Of a stretch of 36,589 bases of DNA, positions 1 through 7,630 are shown one piece after another; within the stretch, counting starts at the first letter, position 1, and each line of letters opens with the position of its first letter. Origin of the DNA: Lactobacillaceae bacterium UBA5807 (GTDB lineage: Bacteria; Bacillota; Bacilli; Lactobacillales; Lactobacillaceae); NCBI GenBank assembly GCA_002418005.1, contig DIDF01000099.1, positions 58,373 through 94,961 on the forward strand. The letters run 5' to 3'. Below the pieces are notes generated by a model. The model saw only the letters and a program-made list of their open reading frames with translations, was not told the DNA's origin and did not search any database. A program made the translations under genes and the position numbers.

Positions 1-303
1 ACGGATAAAATCGATCTGATTAAGAAGTCTCCAGTTTTGATGATTGATGATGTTGGGGCCGATGCTATGTCTTCATGGGTTAGAGATGAAGTGCTTGGAG
101 TTATTTTGGAATACAGAATGCAACAACAGTTACCAACTTTTTTTAGTTCAAATTTTTCTATGAAACAACTGGAAGAAGAACATTTAAAAACAAATCAATA
201 TGGCGATAATGAACCCTTAAAAGCAATGCGGCTTATGCAAAGAATTCGTTTTCTGTCAAAAGAAGTAGAAATGCGTGGAAATAATCGTCGTCAGCAAAAT
301 TAA
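1..303 (+). CDS. dnaI: Primosomal helicase loader DnaI, C-terminal part (5' end outside window)
   Basis: The reading frame is open from base 1 and ends at a TAA at 301-303, so only the last 100 residues are present. They show the end of an AAA+ ATPase fold: a Walker B segment (PVLMIDDVGAD), then a sensor-1-like stretch (TFFSSNFS), and a basic C-terminus (MRLMQRIRFLSKEV) typical of DnaC/DnaI loaders. DnaI loads the replicative helicase DnaC (DnaB homologue) onto DNA during primosome assembly. In lactobacilli dnaI commonly precedes thrS, as here. No terminator separates it from the thrS promoter, which starts 9 bases after the stop. The family and position make the call safe; the P-loop lies outside the window. 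Confidence 0.9.
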   Translation, partial: TDKIDLIKKSPVLMIDDVGADAMSSWVRDEVLGVILEYRMQQQLPTFFSSNFSMKQLEEEHLKTNQYGDNEPLKAMRLMQRIRFLSKEVEMRGNNRRQQN

Positions 304-311
304 AATTTGAT

Positions 312-340
312 TTGACAACCCTGAGGATTAATCTTATACT
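312..340 (+). promoter_or_regulatory. Sigma-A promoter of the thrS T-box transcript
   Basis: A perfect -35 (TTGACA, 312-317) and a near-perfect -10 (TATACT, 335-340) are separated by 17 bases. Transcription should start near 347, just before the T-box stem I. Confidence 0.85.
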
Positions 341-349
341 CAAACCATT

Positions 350-590
350 GAATCGAAGAGACATGACGATAGTCTTTATTCCCAGGGAAAATGATCCTTG
401 ACTGGAAGGTCATTTGTTTTAAATTCTATTGCTACCACTTTTCGAAACTGGAATGCGGATAATGCTTTCCCGGAAGGTTTCCGTTAGCAGCCACTGAGAG
501 CTTTATTTATGTTTGTATTTAGATAAAGTAAATGGGTGGAACCGCGCTAAATACGTCCCTGATGCGAGTAATCGTGTCAGGGATTTTTTG
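350..590 (+). promoter_or_regulatory. T-box riboswitch for threonine tRNA (thrS leader)
   Basis: The conserved T-box sequence GGGTGGAACCGCG lies at 534-546. The base of stem I pairs 354-360 (CGAAGAG) with 438-444 (CTTTTCG). Just 5' of the second strand is the likely specifier triplet ACC (434-436, threonine) followed by a purine (A437), the arrangement expected of a T-box. The leader ends in an intrinsic terminator. Uncharged tRNA-Thr should stabilise the antiterminator and allow thrS expression. The specifier is inferred from hand folding. Confidence 0.93.
556..590 (+). terminator. Regulated terminator of the threonine T-box
   Basis: The stem pairs TCCCTGA (556-562) with TCAGGGA (577-583) and is followed by a T-run. 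The 5' part of the stem lies just after the T-box sequence, as required for a terminator/antiterminator switch. Confidence 0.85.
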
Positions 591-624
591 TTAGGTTCTC
601 CCAAAAATATAAGGAGTGTATATA

Positions 625-2574
625 ATGTCACAACTTTCATTTGAATTTCCAGATGGTAGTGTTAAGCAGTTTGATGATGGCGTAACTTCTCAAGACATTG
701 CTAAGTCTATTGCTATCAGCTTGGCAAAAAAGGCTGTTGCCGGCAAGATCGACGACAAGCTAGTTAATTATACTGAGCCTTTACATAAAGGCGGAAAAAT
801 CGAAATTGTTACGTCAGACAGCAAAGATGGTTTAAATGTTTTGCGTCAGACAGCTGCTGAAATTTTGAAGATGGCAATTGTTTCTGATTTTAAGAATATT
901 CACTTTGGTGAAAGTGAAGCCGATGAAGATGGTTTCTTTGTTGACACCGATAAACCTGAAGAACAAATTAGTGTTGATCAATTAGACAGTCTTTCCAAGA
1001 CAATGGCAGGGATTATCAAAAAAGATCTGCCAATTTCAGTTGAAGAATTATCTGACGCTGATGCTGAAAAACTTGTCGGCGATGACCCATATCAAAGAGA
1101 GTTAATCAAGGCAAAATCAGTCGATGGCAAGGTTAAATTTTACAAAATTGGTGATTTCCAATCCATTGTTGAAGGTGCTGTTTTGCCATCAACTGGAAAA
1201 GTCAAAATTTATAAACTTTTGTCAGTTGCTGGAGCCTATTGGCAAGGTAAATCTTCCAACCCAATGCTTCAAAGATTATATGCTACTGCCTTCTTCAAAA
1301 AGGCTGATCTTGACGAAGACTTAAAGAAACGTCAAGAAGCTCGTGAAAGAGATCATAGAGTAATTGGTAATCAGCTGGATCTGTTCTTTGTTGATCCTAA
1401 AGCTGGTGCTGGTCTTCCTTACTGGATGCCAAATGGTGCTACTATCAGAAGAACCATTGAAAGATACATCATTGATCGAGAAATTGCTAATGGTTACCAA
1501 CATGTCTATACTCCAGTTTTAGCCAACTTGGATATGTATAAGACTTCTGGTCACTGGGCACATTATCGGGATGACATGTTTCCTCCTATGGATATGGGTG
1601 ATGGGGAAATGCTTGAGCTACGTCCTATGAATTGCCCAAGCCACATTGAAATTTATAATCGTCATATTCGTTCATATCGTGAGCTTCCTTTACGGATCGC
1701 TGAACTTGGTATGATGCACCGTTACGAGAAATCCGGAGCTTTAAGTGGGCTCCAACGAGTTCGTGAAATGACTTTAAATGATGGTCATACTTTTGTTGCT
1801 CTTGATCAAATCCAAGATGAATTCCAACGAATTCTTAAATTAATGATGTCCGTTTATCATGATTTCGATATTAATGACTATACTTTCCGTCTAAGTTATC
1901 GTGATCCAAAGAATACTCAAAAGTATTTTGATGATGACGAAATGTGGAACAGAGCTCAAAGCATGCTCAAGGGTGCTATGGATCAACTTGGTCTTAAGTA
2001 CACTGAGGCTGAAGGTGAAGCTGCATTTTATGGCCCAAAGCTGGATGTTCAAACCAAGACTGCTCTTGGTAATGAAGAAACCCTTTCGACTATTCAACTT
2101 GATTTCATGCTTCCTGAAAGATTTGATCTTCATTATATTGGCGAGGATGGCAAACAACATCGTCCAGTTATGATCCATAGAGGAATTGTTTCTACTATGG
2201 AAAGATTTGTTGCTTACCTGACTGAAATTTACAAAGGTGCTTTTCCAACATGGCTTGCACCTCATCAAGTTAAGATTATTCCTGTCAGCCAAGACAAACA
2301 TGGTGATTATGCCAAGAAGATTAATGATCAACTTCGGGCACTTAACATTCGTTCAGAAGTTGATGAAAGAGCTGAGAAGATGGGCTACTTGATTCGTGAT
2401 GCCCAGACTCATAAAATTCCATATACCTTGGTTGTTGGTGATGATGAATTGAACAATAATTCATTATCAGTTCGAAAATATGGTCAAAAAGATACAGTTT
2501 CGAAGTCAGTTCCTGAATTTATTGATGAAATTTCAAAAGATATTGCTTCCTATTCAAGAGAAGATAATAAATAG
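625..2574 (+). CDS. thrS: Threonyl-tRNA synthetase, editing residues lost
   Basis: This enzyme charges tRNA-Thr with threonine in the cytoplasm. It has 649 residues, a normal length. Order of domains: TGS (about 1-63), second N-terminal domain (about 64-240), class II catalytic core (zinc-ligand motif RPMNCPSHIEIY, motif 2 around MMHRYEKSGALSG, motif 3 around MIHRGIVSTMERF), then the anticodon-binding domain from about PHQVKIIPVS. The ATG at 625 is preceded by AAGGAG at 611-616; a GTG at 616 overlaps that ribosome binding site and is not credible. The odd point is in the N2 domain: the usual HxxxH reads QTAAE (residues 75-79), and the usual CRGPH region reads VEGAV (182-186), so all four canonical editing residues are missing. 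Expression is controlled by the T-box upstream. Confidence 0.97.
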   Translation: MSQLSFEFPDGSVKQFDDGVTSQDIAKSIAISLAKKAVAGKIDDKLVNYTEPLHKGGKIEIVTSDSKDGLNVLRQTAAEILKMAIVSDFKNIHFGESEADEDGFFVDTDKPEEQISVDQLDSLSKTMAGIIKKDLPISVEELSDADAEKLVGDDPYQRELIKAKSVDGKVKFYKIGDFQSIVEGAVLPSTGKVKIYKLLSVAGAYWQGKSSNPMLQRLYATAFFKKADLDEDLKKRQEARERDHRVIGNQLDLFFVDPKAGAGLPYWMPNGATIRRTIERYIIDREIANGYQHVYTPVLANLDMYKTSGHWAHYRDDMFPPMDMGDGEMLELRPMNCPSHIEIYNRHIRSYRELPLRIAELGMMHRYEKSGALSGLQRVREMTLNDGHTFVALDQIQDEFQRILKLMMSVYHDFDINDYTFRLSYRDPKNTQKYFDDDEMWNRAQSMLKGAMDQLGLKYTEAEGEAAFYGPKLDVQTKTALGNEETLSTIQLDFMLPERFDLHYIGEDGKQHRPVMIHRGIVSTMERFVAYLTEIYKGAFPTWLAPHQVKIIPVSQDKHGDYAKKINDQLRALNIRSEVDERAEKMGYLIRDAQTHKIPYTLVVGDDELNNNSLSVRKYGQKDTVSKSVPEFIDEISKDIASYSREDNK

Positions 2575-2575
2575 T

Positions 2576-2604
2576 TTGACGGCCATTGTAATAGATGGTA
2601 TAGT
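2576..2604 (+). promoter_or_regulatory. Promoter of infC-rpmI-rplT
   Basis: A -35 TTGACG (2576-2581) and a -10 TATAGT (2599-2604) are 17 bases apart. The -35 begins one base after the thrS stop codon, so the two units are separated without a dedicated intergenic region. Confidence 0.8.
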
Positions 2605-2610
2605 ATTAAA

Positions 2611-2738
2611 GTTGAAATGAAAGCAGAAGCACCCGCTTCTCGCCTTAGTGAAAATGGATTCGCTGGGCACGATATCGAGTTGAACTTACTTAGGTAAGTC
2701 CTTCAATTGAGGCGGGCAATTTTGTCCGTCTCTTTTTC
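2611..2738 (+). promoter_or_regulatory. L20-type autoregulatory leader of the infC operon
   Basis: The roughly 165-base untranslated leader contains AGAAGCACCCGCTTCTCGCC, which I recognise as typical of infC leaders in this group. A terminator stem follows, GAGGCGGGCA (2709-2718) with TGTCCGTCTC (2723-2732), then a T-run. An upstream segment CGCCTTA (2641-2647) can pair with TGAGGCG (2708-2714), which would break the terminator. In Bacillus, L20 binding to such a leader favours termination; that mechanism is inferred here. Confidence 0.75.
2709..2738 (+). terminator. Leader terminator upstream of infC
   Basis: A ten-base stem with wobble pairs (2709-2718 with 2723-2732) is followed by a T-rich tract. 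It lies before infC, so it is an attenuator rather than the end of an operon. Confidence 0.8.
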
Positions 2739-2773
2739 TGCTTTGTTGTTAAATTATTTGGAGGTGAAGAACC

Positions 2774-3292
2774 ATAGCTAGAGATATGATGGTTAATGAC
2801 GGAATCCGCGCCAGAGAAGTTCGTTTAATTGGTGCTAATGGGGATCAACTTGGAGTAAAAAGTAGAACTGAGGCATTGCATCTGGCAGATGATGCTGGAT
2901 TAGATCTTGTTTTAGTTGCGCCTAAAGCTAAGCCACCTGTTGCAAAGATTCTTGATTACGGAAAGTATCGGTTTGAAATGCAAAAGAAAGACCGAGAATC
3001 TCGTAAGAAACAAAAAGTCATCAGCGTCAAAGAGGTTCGGTTGAGTCCAACAATCGAAACTAATGATTTCAACACTAAGCTTAAGAATGCAAAGAAGTTC
3101 TTGGCAAAGGGTGAAAAAGTTCGGGTATCTATTCGTTTTAAAGGTCGAGCCATTACTCATAAGGAAATCGGTAGAGATGTTCTGGAAAAGATGGCAAAAG
3201 CTTTGGGCGAAGATGCTGAAGTAACTCAGAACCCTAAAATGGAAGGGCGAAGCATGTTTTTAATGCTTTCACCTAAAGAAGATAAAAAATAG
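2774..3292 (+). CDS. infC: Translation initiation factor IF-3, AUA start codon
   Basis: IF-3 binds the 30S subunit, keeps subunits apart and checks the start codon. The protein (172 residues) begins with the conserved N-domain stretch ARDMMVNDGIRAREVRLI, then the basic linker around MQKKDRESRKKQKV, then the C-domain. The best start is ATA at 2774: an unusually strong GGAGGTGA (2760-2767) lies nine bases before it after the GGAGG core, and the conserved residues ARD precede the first ATG at 2786, which has no ribosome binding site at proper spacing. Non-AUG starts in infC are a known device for autoregulation, because IF-3 itself rejects them. First gene of infC-rpmI-rplT. Confidence 0.96.
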   Translation: MARDMMVNDGIRAREVRLIGANGDQLGVKSRTEALHLADDAGLDLVLVAPKAKPPVAKILDYGKYRFEMQKKDRESRKKQKVISVKEVRLSPTIETNDFNTKLKNAKKFLAKGEKVRVSIRFKGRAITHKEIGRDVLEKMAKALGEDAEVTQNPKMEGRSMFLMLSPKEDKK

Positions 3293-3325
3293 TTCGTAAA
3301 ATTCGTTGAGGAGGATTTTATTCAC

Positions 3326-3520
3326 ATGCCTAAAATGAAAACTAATCGTGCAACTGCAAAACGTTTTAAGATTACCGCTAATGGTGGAATCAAGAGTGGG
3401 TCTGCTTATACCAGTCACCGCTTCCATGGCAAGACTAAAAAACAACGTCGTCAATTACGTGGCACTCGAATGATGAACAAGACTACCATTAAGACTTACA
3501 AGAAATTGTTAAGCAATTAA
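3326..3520 (+). CDS. rpmI: 50S ribosomal protein L35
   Basis: This 64-residue, very basic protein begins MPKMKTNRATAKRFKIT and contains the KRFK/SYTSHRF-type pattern of L35. It is a structural protein of the large subunit. GAGGAGG precedes the start. It sits 33 bases after infC and before rplT, the standard order, and should share their L20-controlled transcript. Confidence 0.97.
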   Translation: MPKMKTNRATAKRFKITANGGIKSGSAYTSHRFHGKTKKQRRQLRGTRMMNKTTIKTYKKLLSN

Positions 3521-3581
3521 TAACTTATACCAATTCAAATTTCAAGATATTTTAATTAAGAAAATGTAGGAGGAATTTCAA

Positions 3582-3938
3582 ATGCCACGAGTAAAAGGCG
3601 GAACAGTAACACGAGCACGTCGTAAGAGAGTTTTAAAATTAGCTAAAGGTTATCGCGGTGGTAAACACACATTATTTAAGACTGCTAAAGACCAAGTAAT
3701 GAAGTCACAGGTCTATGCATTCCGTGACCGTCGTGCCAACAAAGGTAACTTTAGAAAGCTTTGGATCGCGCGAATTAACGCAGCTGCAAGAATTAACGAC
3801 ATTAGTTACAGTCAATTAATGCATGGTTTAAAACTTGCTAATATTGATATGAACCGCAAAATGCTGGCAGATTTAGCTGTAAATGATGCTGATGCATTTA
3901 AAGAACTTACAGAGCAAGCTAAGAGTGCTCTTAAGTAA
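3582..3938 (+). CDS. rplT: 50S ribosomal protein L20
   Basis: The 118-residue protein begins MPRVKGGTVTRARRKRVLKL and continues with GYRGGKHTLFKTAKDQV, the diagnostic N-terminal arm and fold of L20. It binds 23S rRNA early in large-subunit assembly and, in Bacillus, represses its own operon through the infC leader. A GGAGGA site precedes the ATG. A terminator follows the gene. Confidence 0.97.
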   Translation: MPRVKGGTVTRARRKRVLKLAKGYRGGKHTLFKTAKDQVMKSQVYAFRDRRANKGNFRKLWIARINAAARINDISYSQLMHGLKLANIDMNRKMLADLAVNDADAFKELTEQAKSALK

Positions 3939-3952
3939 TTTTATTCACTAAA

Positions 3953-3989
3953 AAACTTTCACCGGATAGTTATTGGTGGAAGTTTTTTT
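3953..3989 (+). terminator. Terminator after rplT
   Basis: AAACTTTCACC (3953-3963) pairs with GGTGGAAGTTT (3975-3985), with one wobble pair, and leads into a T-run. Confidence 0.85.
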
Positions 3990-4020
3990 AAATAAATGAT
4001 AAATGAAACTAGGTGCAAAA

Positions 4021-4533
4021 ATGTTAGGTCTATTTAAGCCGACTTGGTCAATCGCCGATATTTATTCGATCCAGCCTAAGTTTCTTTTGGAAAATCATAT
4101 TAATAATGTTTTAACAGATTTAGACAATACTTTAATTCCTTGGGATTCCAGTAATGGAAACAAAAAACTAGAAAATTGGCTGACAGAATTAAAAAAGAAT
4201 GGAATAGCTGTTATTGTTGTTTCGAATAATTCTCATAGTCGAATTGAAATGGCCGTTAAGGAATATAATTTGCCTTTTATCGCCAGAGCAATGAAACCTT
4301 TGAACATTGGAATTAAGCAAGCTAAGAAAAGATTTTCTCTTGATTTGGATTCAACTGTAATGGTTGGCGATCAACTTTTAACCGATATTTTTTCAGCAAA
4401 TATTTGCCATGTCAGAAGTATTTTGGTTAAACCATTGGTTCGTTCTGATAAGTGGAACACAAGAGTTAATCGGGTAATTGAAAACCAGTTGTGGAAATAT
4501 TTGGAAAAGAAGTATGACTTACACTGGGAATGA
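4021..4533 (+). CDS. yqeG: YqeG-type HAD phosphatase
   Basis: A 170-residue HAD-superfamily (class IIIA) hydrolase. Motif I is LTDLDNTLIPWD, with the two aspartates expected for phosphoryl transfer; motif II is near VVSNNSHSR and motif III near MVGDQLLTDI. The start at 4021 (MLGLFKPTW) has AGGTG five bases upstream and matches the family N-terminus; an in-frame ATG at 4003 has no ribosome binding site. It opens the yqeG-yqeH-yhbY-nadD-yqeK-rsfS cluster. The physiological substrate is not known to me. No clear promoter is visible in the 31 bases after the rplT terminator, so partial read-through is possible. Confidence 0.9.
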   Translation: MLGLFKPTWSIADIYSIQPKFLLENHINNVLTDLDNTLIPWDSSNGNKKLENWLTELKKNGIAVIVVSNNSHSRIEMAVKEYNLPFIARAMKPLNIGIKQAKKRFSLDLDSTVMVGDQLLTDIFSANICHVRSILVKPLVRSDKWNTRVNRVIENQLWKYLEKKYDLHWE

Positions 4534-4547
4534 ATAAGGAGGATTTT

Positions 4548-5684
4548 ATGAGCACAAACGAAGTTATCGTTGATGGCGCCGTCGTTCGCTGCATCGGTTG
4601 TGGAGCAAAGGTACAAACGGAAAATAAAGATGAAATTGGTTATACTCCGCAATCAGCATTAAAAAATGGATTAGCTAAGGGTGAAGTATATTGTCAGCGC
4701 TGTTTTCGACTTCGTCATTATAATGAAATCGTGCCGGTAAATCTTTCTGATGATGACTTTTTGAAGCTGCTATCAAATATTTCGACTACAGATGCGCTGA
4801 TTGTTTTTGTTGTTGATATCTTTGATGTCAATGGCAGTATGATTCCCGGCCTCCAAAGGTTTGTTGGGGATAATCAAATTTTGCTTGTTGGAAATAAGGT
4901 TGATGTTTTGCCGTCGGCCATTAAACAAAATAAAATCAAGGATTGGTTGAGACAACGGGCAAATGCTAATGGAATTCGGCCAATTGATGTTGAACTAGTT
5001 TCCGCCAAATCTAATTACGGAGTAGATCATTTACTTCTTAAAGTTGATAAGCTGCGAAAAGGTCGCAGCGTTTTTGTTGTCGGTGTGACCAATGTTGGTA
5101 AATCAACCTTAATTAACCAAATTATCCGGCAATCTTCAGGGATTAAAGACCTTATAACCACATCTAGATTTCCAGGTACCACTTTGGACCAAATTGATAT
5201 TCCACTTGATGATGGTCAGCAAATTGTCGATACCCCAGGAATTATTCAGCCGCAACAAATGGCTCATTTTTTATCCGGTAAAGAGTTAAAATTAGTTAAT
5301 CCCCAAAAGAGGATTAAGCCAAGAGTTTACCAACTCAACCCAGAACAGACTTTGTTTTTTGCTGGGTTAGGGCGTTTAGATTATCGGGATGGTAGATCCA
5401 AGAAGGGATTTACCGTTTATATGGAAAATAATTTGTATATTCATCGGACCAAGTTAGAAAATGCTGATGATTTTTACGAGAGGCACCTGGGTGATCTATT
5501 AACTCCCCCTTCTGAAGGAAGCAAAAACTCTATACCTAGTTTAGTTTCTCAGACATTTAAAGTTGAAGAAAAAAGTGACATTGTCATTGAAGGTCTGGGT
5601 TGGATTACTGTTCCTAATGGCATTAGTGTCACTGCTTGGGCTCCAAAAGGCGTGGCGGTGTTGATTCGTCCTGCAATGATTTAG
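4548..5684 (+). CDS. yqeH: Ribosome biogenesis GTPase YqeH (circularly permuted)
   Basis: This GTPase assists 30S subunit assembly. Residues 15-52 hold a four-cysteine zinc finger (C15, C18, C49, C52). The G motifs are in permuted order: G4 NKVD (116-119), G5 SAK (152-154), then the P-loop GVTNVGKS (179-186), and G3 DTPG (228-231). The C-terminal part is the usual RNA-binding region of this family. The protein has 378 residues. The start at 4548 follows AAGGAGG at 4536-4542; an upstream in-frame ATG at 4530 overlaps the yqeG stop region and lacks a site. Translation is probably coupled to yqeG. Confidence 0.95.
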   Translation: MSTNEVIVDGAVVRCIGCGAKVQTENKDEIGYTPQSALKNGLAKGEVYCQRCFRLRHYNEIVPVNLSDDDFLKLLSNISTTDALIVFVVDIFDVNGSMIPGLQRFVGDNQILLVGNKVDVLPSAIKQNKIKDWLRQRANANGIRPIDVELVSAKSNYGVDHLLLKVDKLRKGRSVFVVGVTNVGKSTLINQIIRQSSGIKDLITTSRFPGTTLDQIDIPLDDGQQIVDTPGIIQPQQMAHFLSGKELKLVNPQKRIKPRVYQLNPEQTLFFAGLGRLDYRDGRSKKGFTVYMENNLYIHRTKLENADDFYERHLGDLLTPPSEGSKNSIPSLVSQTFKVEEKSDIVIEGLGWITVPNGISVTAWAPKGVAVLIRPAMI

Positions 5685-5705
5685 GATCTTTGAAAAGAGG
5701 AAAGA

Positions 5706-6020
5706 ATGACAGAATTAACAGGCAAACAAAAGAGATTTTTGCGTGCAAAGGCAAACCGATTAAAACCAGTTTTTTCAGTTGGTAAAAATGGTCTTTCCAA
5801 ACTGTGGCTTACTGAAATTAATAAGGCATTAGATAATCGTGAATTGATTAAGATTAGTATTCAAAAAAATGCCGATCTCGATTCCGATGATGTAAAGAGT
5901 TATATCGAAAACGATGGCCAAATTTTGGTAGTTCAAACTATCGGTAAGAATCTGGTTCTCTTTAAGCCTTCAAAAGATGAAGATAAACAAAATATTTCTA
6001 AGCAGGTATTTGATATTTAG
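5706..6020 (+). CDS. yhbY: Ribosome assembly RNA-binding protein YhbY
   Basis: A 104-residue CRS1/YhbY (CRM) domain protein. It opens with LTGKQKRFLRAKANRLKP and has the G-x-x-G-like signature VGKNGLS (about 27-33), which contacts RNA. Homologues associate with pre-50S particles. AGAGGAAAG precedes the ATG. It lies between yqeH and nadD, its conserved position in Firmicutes. Confidence 0.93.
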   Translation: MTELTGKQKRFLRAKANRLKPVFSVGKNGLSKLWLTEINKALDNRELIKISIQKNADLDSDDVKSYIENDGQILVVQTIGKNLVLFKPSKDEDKQNISKQVFDI

Positions 6021-6032
6021 GAGTTAGATAAG

Positions 6033-6665
6033 ATGGCACGAACTTTTAGTTCTGTGAAAGTATTGCCGCAAGTCAAAAGAGTAAACACTAAAAAAAGAAG
6101 AAAAGTTGGTATCCTGGGTGGAACATTCAATCCAATCCATAATGGTCATTTAATTATTGCTGAACAAGTTCTTGACCGGCTAGGTTTAGATGAGGTTAGA
6201 TTTATGCCTGATGCCAATCCTCCTCATGTTGATAGAAAATTTGCGATTGATGCTCGTCATCGAGTAACAATGATTGCCGGATCCATTAGGGATAATCCTC
6301 ATTTCTTTATTGAAATGGAAGAAATTATCCGCGGCGGAATCAGTTACACTGTTGACACAATGGAAAAATTAACCAAGCAGCATCCAGAAAACGATTATTA
6401 TTTCATTATTGGTGGGGATATGGTAGCTTATCTACCAAAATGGCATGATATCGATAAGCTCATTAATTTAGTCCACTTTGTTGGGGTGAGAAGAACTGGA
6501 TTTCCTCAGACATCAAATTACCCAATTATTTGGGTTGACGTTCCGTATATTCAAATTTCTTCTTCCAATATTCGTCAAAGAATTCATCAAAGGCATGCCA
6601 TTAAGTATTTGGTCCCTGATTTTGTTGAGAAGTATATTAAGGAGAATCATTTATATGAAAACTGA
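6033..6665 (+). CDS. nadD: Nicotinate-nucleotide adenylyltransferase NadD
   Basis: It transfers AMP from ATP to nicotinate mononucleotide, the adenylylation step of NAD synthesis. The nucleotidyltransferase signature GGTFNPIHNGH is at about 29-39, and the second motif ISSSNIR is near residue 178. A basic N-terminal extension of about 25 residues precedes the core. The start is supported by AGGAG (6020-6024), which overlaps the yhbY stop, at an eight-base spacing. The gene overlaps yqeK by 11 bases. 210 residues. Confidence 0.96.
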   Translation: MARTFSSVKVLPQVKRVNTKKRRKVGILGGTFNPIHNGHLIIAEQVLDRLGLDEVRFMPDANPPHVDRKFAIDARHRVTMIAGSIRDNPHFFIEMEEIIRGGISYTVDTMEKLTKQHPENDYYFIIGGDMVAYLPKWHDIDKLINLVHFVGVRRTGFPQTSNYPIIWVDVPYIQISSSNIRQRIHQRHAIKYLVPDFVEKYIKENHLYEN

Positions 6666-7266
6666 TGAATTAGTTTATAAAGAACATATTGTCCCTTACT
6701 CTAGGGAAGAATTAATTAATAAGCTAAATGTAGCTTTGAGAGATAAGCGATTTCATCATGTTTTACGAGTTGAACAAACCGCTGTTGATATTGCTGAAGA
6801 AAATGGCGTTGACATTGAGAAAGCAAGTATTGCCGGACTTGTCCATGACTATGCTAAGCAAAGACCGGCAGAAGATTTTATCCAGGCAATTAAAGATTAT
6901 AACCTTGATAAAGAGTTATTGGACTATGGAAATGCTGTTTGGCATGGTTTTGTTGGTTGGATTTTTGTAAAAAAAGAATTAGGAATTAATGATATTGAGA
7001 TTTTGAATGCTGTTAAATATCACACTGTCGGATACCAATATATGACTAAGCTTGAACAGATTGTTTATATGGCAGACTATATTGAACCAGCCCGAGACTT
7101 TGAGGGAGTTGATGAAGCCAGAAGATTGACTCACACTGACTTAACCAAAGCAGTTGCGTTTCAAACAAAGCGAACCCTCGATTACTTGGTAAAGAATAAT
7201 AAATCAGTTTTCCCACAAACAATTCTAACCTATAACAGTTGGGTTCCTGGTTCGGGATTAGAATAA
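6655..7266 (+). CDS. yqeK: YqeK, HD-domain symmetrical diadenosine tetraphosphatase
   Basis: This HD-domain metalloenzyme has its metal ligands in family order: H35, H64-D65, H97, H123 and D141. YqeK proteins hydrolyse Ap4A symmetrically to ADP. The start at 6655 (MKTDELVYKE) has AAGGAG upstream inside the end of nadD, so translation of the two is coupled. The longer in-frame opening within nadD has no ribosome binding site. 203 residues, followed 11 bases later by rsfS. Confidence 0.93.
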   Translation: MKTDELVYKEHIVPYSREELINKLNVALRDKRFHHVLRVEQTAVDIAEENGVDIEKASIAGLVHDYAKQRPAEDFIQAIKDYNLDKELLDYGNAVWHGFVGWIFVKKELGINDIEILNAVKYHTVGYQYMTKLEQIVYMADYIEPARDFEGVDEARRLTHTDLTKAVAFQTKRTLDYLVKNNKSVFPQTILTYNSWVPGSGLE

Positions 7267-7277
7267 GGAGATTTTAT

Positions 7278-7628
7278 ATGGATAGTAAAGAAATTTCACA
7301 AGTTGTCGTTAGAGCCGCTGATTCTAAGCGGGCAAATGATATTGTGGTTTTGGATATGAGAAAAGTTTCTCTGATGGCAGATTATTTTGTGATTTGTGAT
7401 GCAAATTCAAATCGTCAAGTCAAAGCAATTGCCGATGAAATCACTGATCAGGTTGAAGCCAGTGATATTAAAGTTTATCAAACCTCAGGTAAAGACTCTG
7501 CTAATTGGATTTTGATAGATTTAGGTGACGTTATTGTTCACGTCTTTCAAAAAGATACTCGTGATTTTTATAATCTTGAAAAGCTTTGGTCAGACGCGCC
7601 GATGGTTAATATCGATTCTTGGGTATAA
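7278..7628 (+). CDS. rsfS: Ribosomal silencing factor RsfS
   Basis: A 116-residue protein of the RsfS/Iojap family. It carries the characteristic run DIVVLDMRKVSLMADYFVI and the C-terminal DVIVHVFQKDTRDFYNLE. RsfS binds ribosomal protein L14 and blocks subunit joining in nutrient-poor conditions. The ATG at 7278 follows AAGGAG with an eight-base spacing. The gene follows yqeK, and a methyltransferase gene starts two bases after its stop. Confidence 0.95.
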   Translation: MDSKEISQVVVRAADSKRANDIVVLDMRKVSLMADYFVICDANSNRQVKAIADEITDQVEASDIKVYQTSGKDSANWILIDLGDVIVHVFQKDTRDFYNLEKLWSDAPMVNIDSWV

Positions 7629-7630
7629 GC

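Noticed and set aside
616..627. GTG at 616 as the thrS start
   Set aside because: It lies in the ribosome binding site AAGGAG; the ATG at 625 has the correct spacing and gives the normal N-terminus.
1891..2331. A 146-codon open frame on the minus strand inside thrS
   Set aside because: It is wholly inside a conserved gene, has no ribosome binding site, and its translation resembles no family; it reflects codon bias of thrS.
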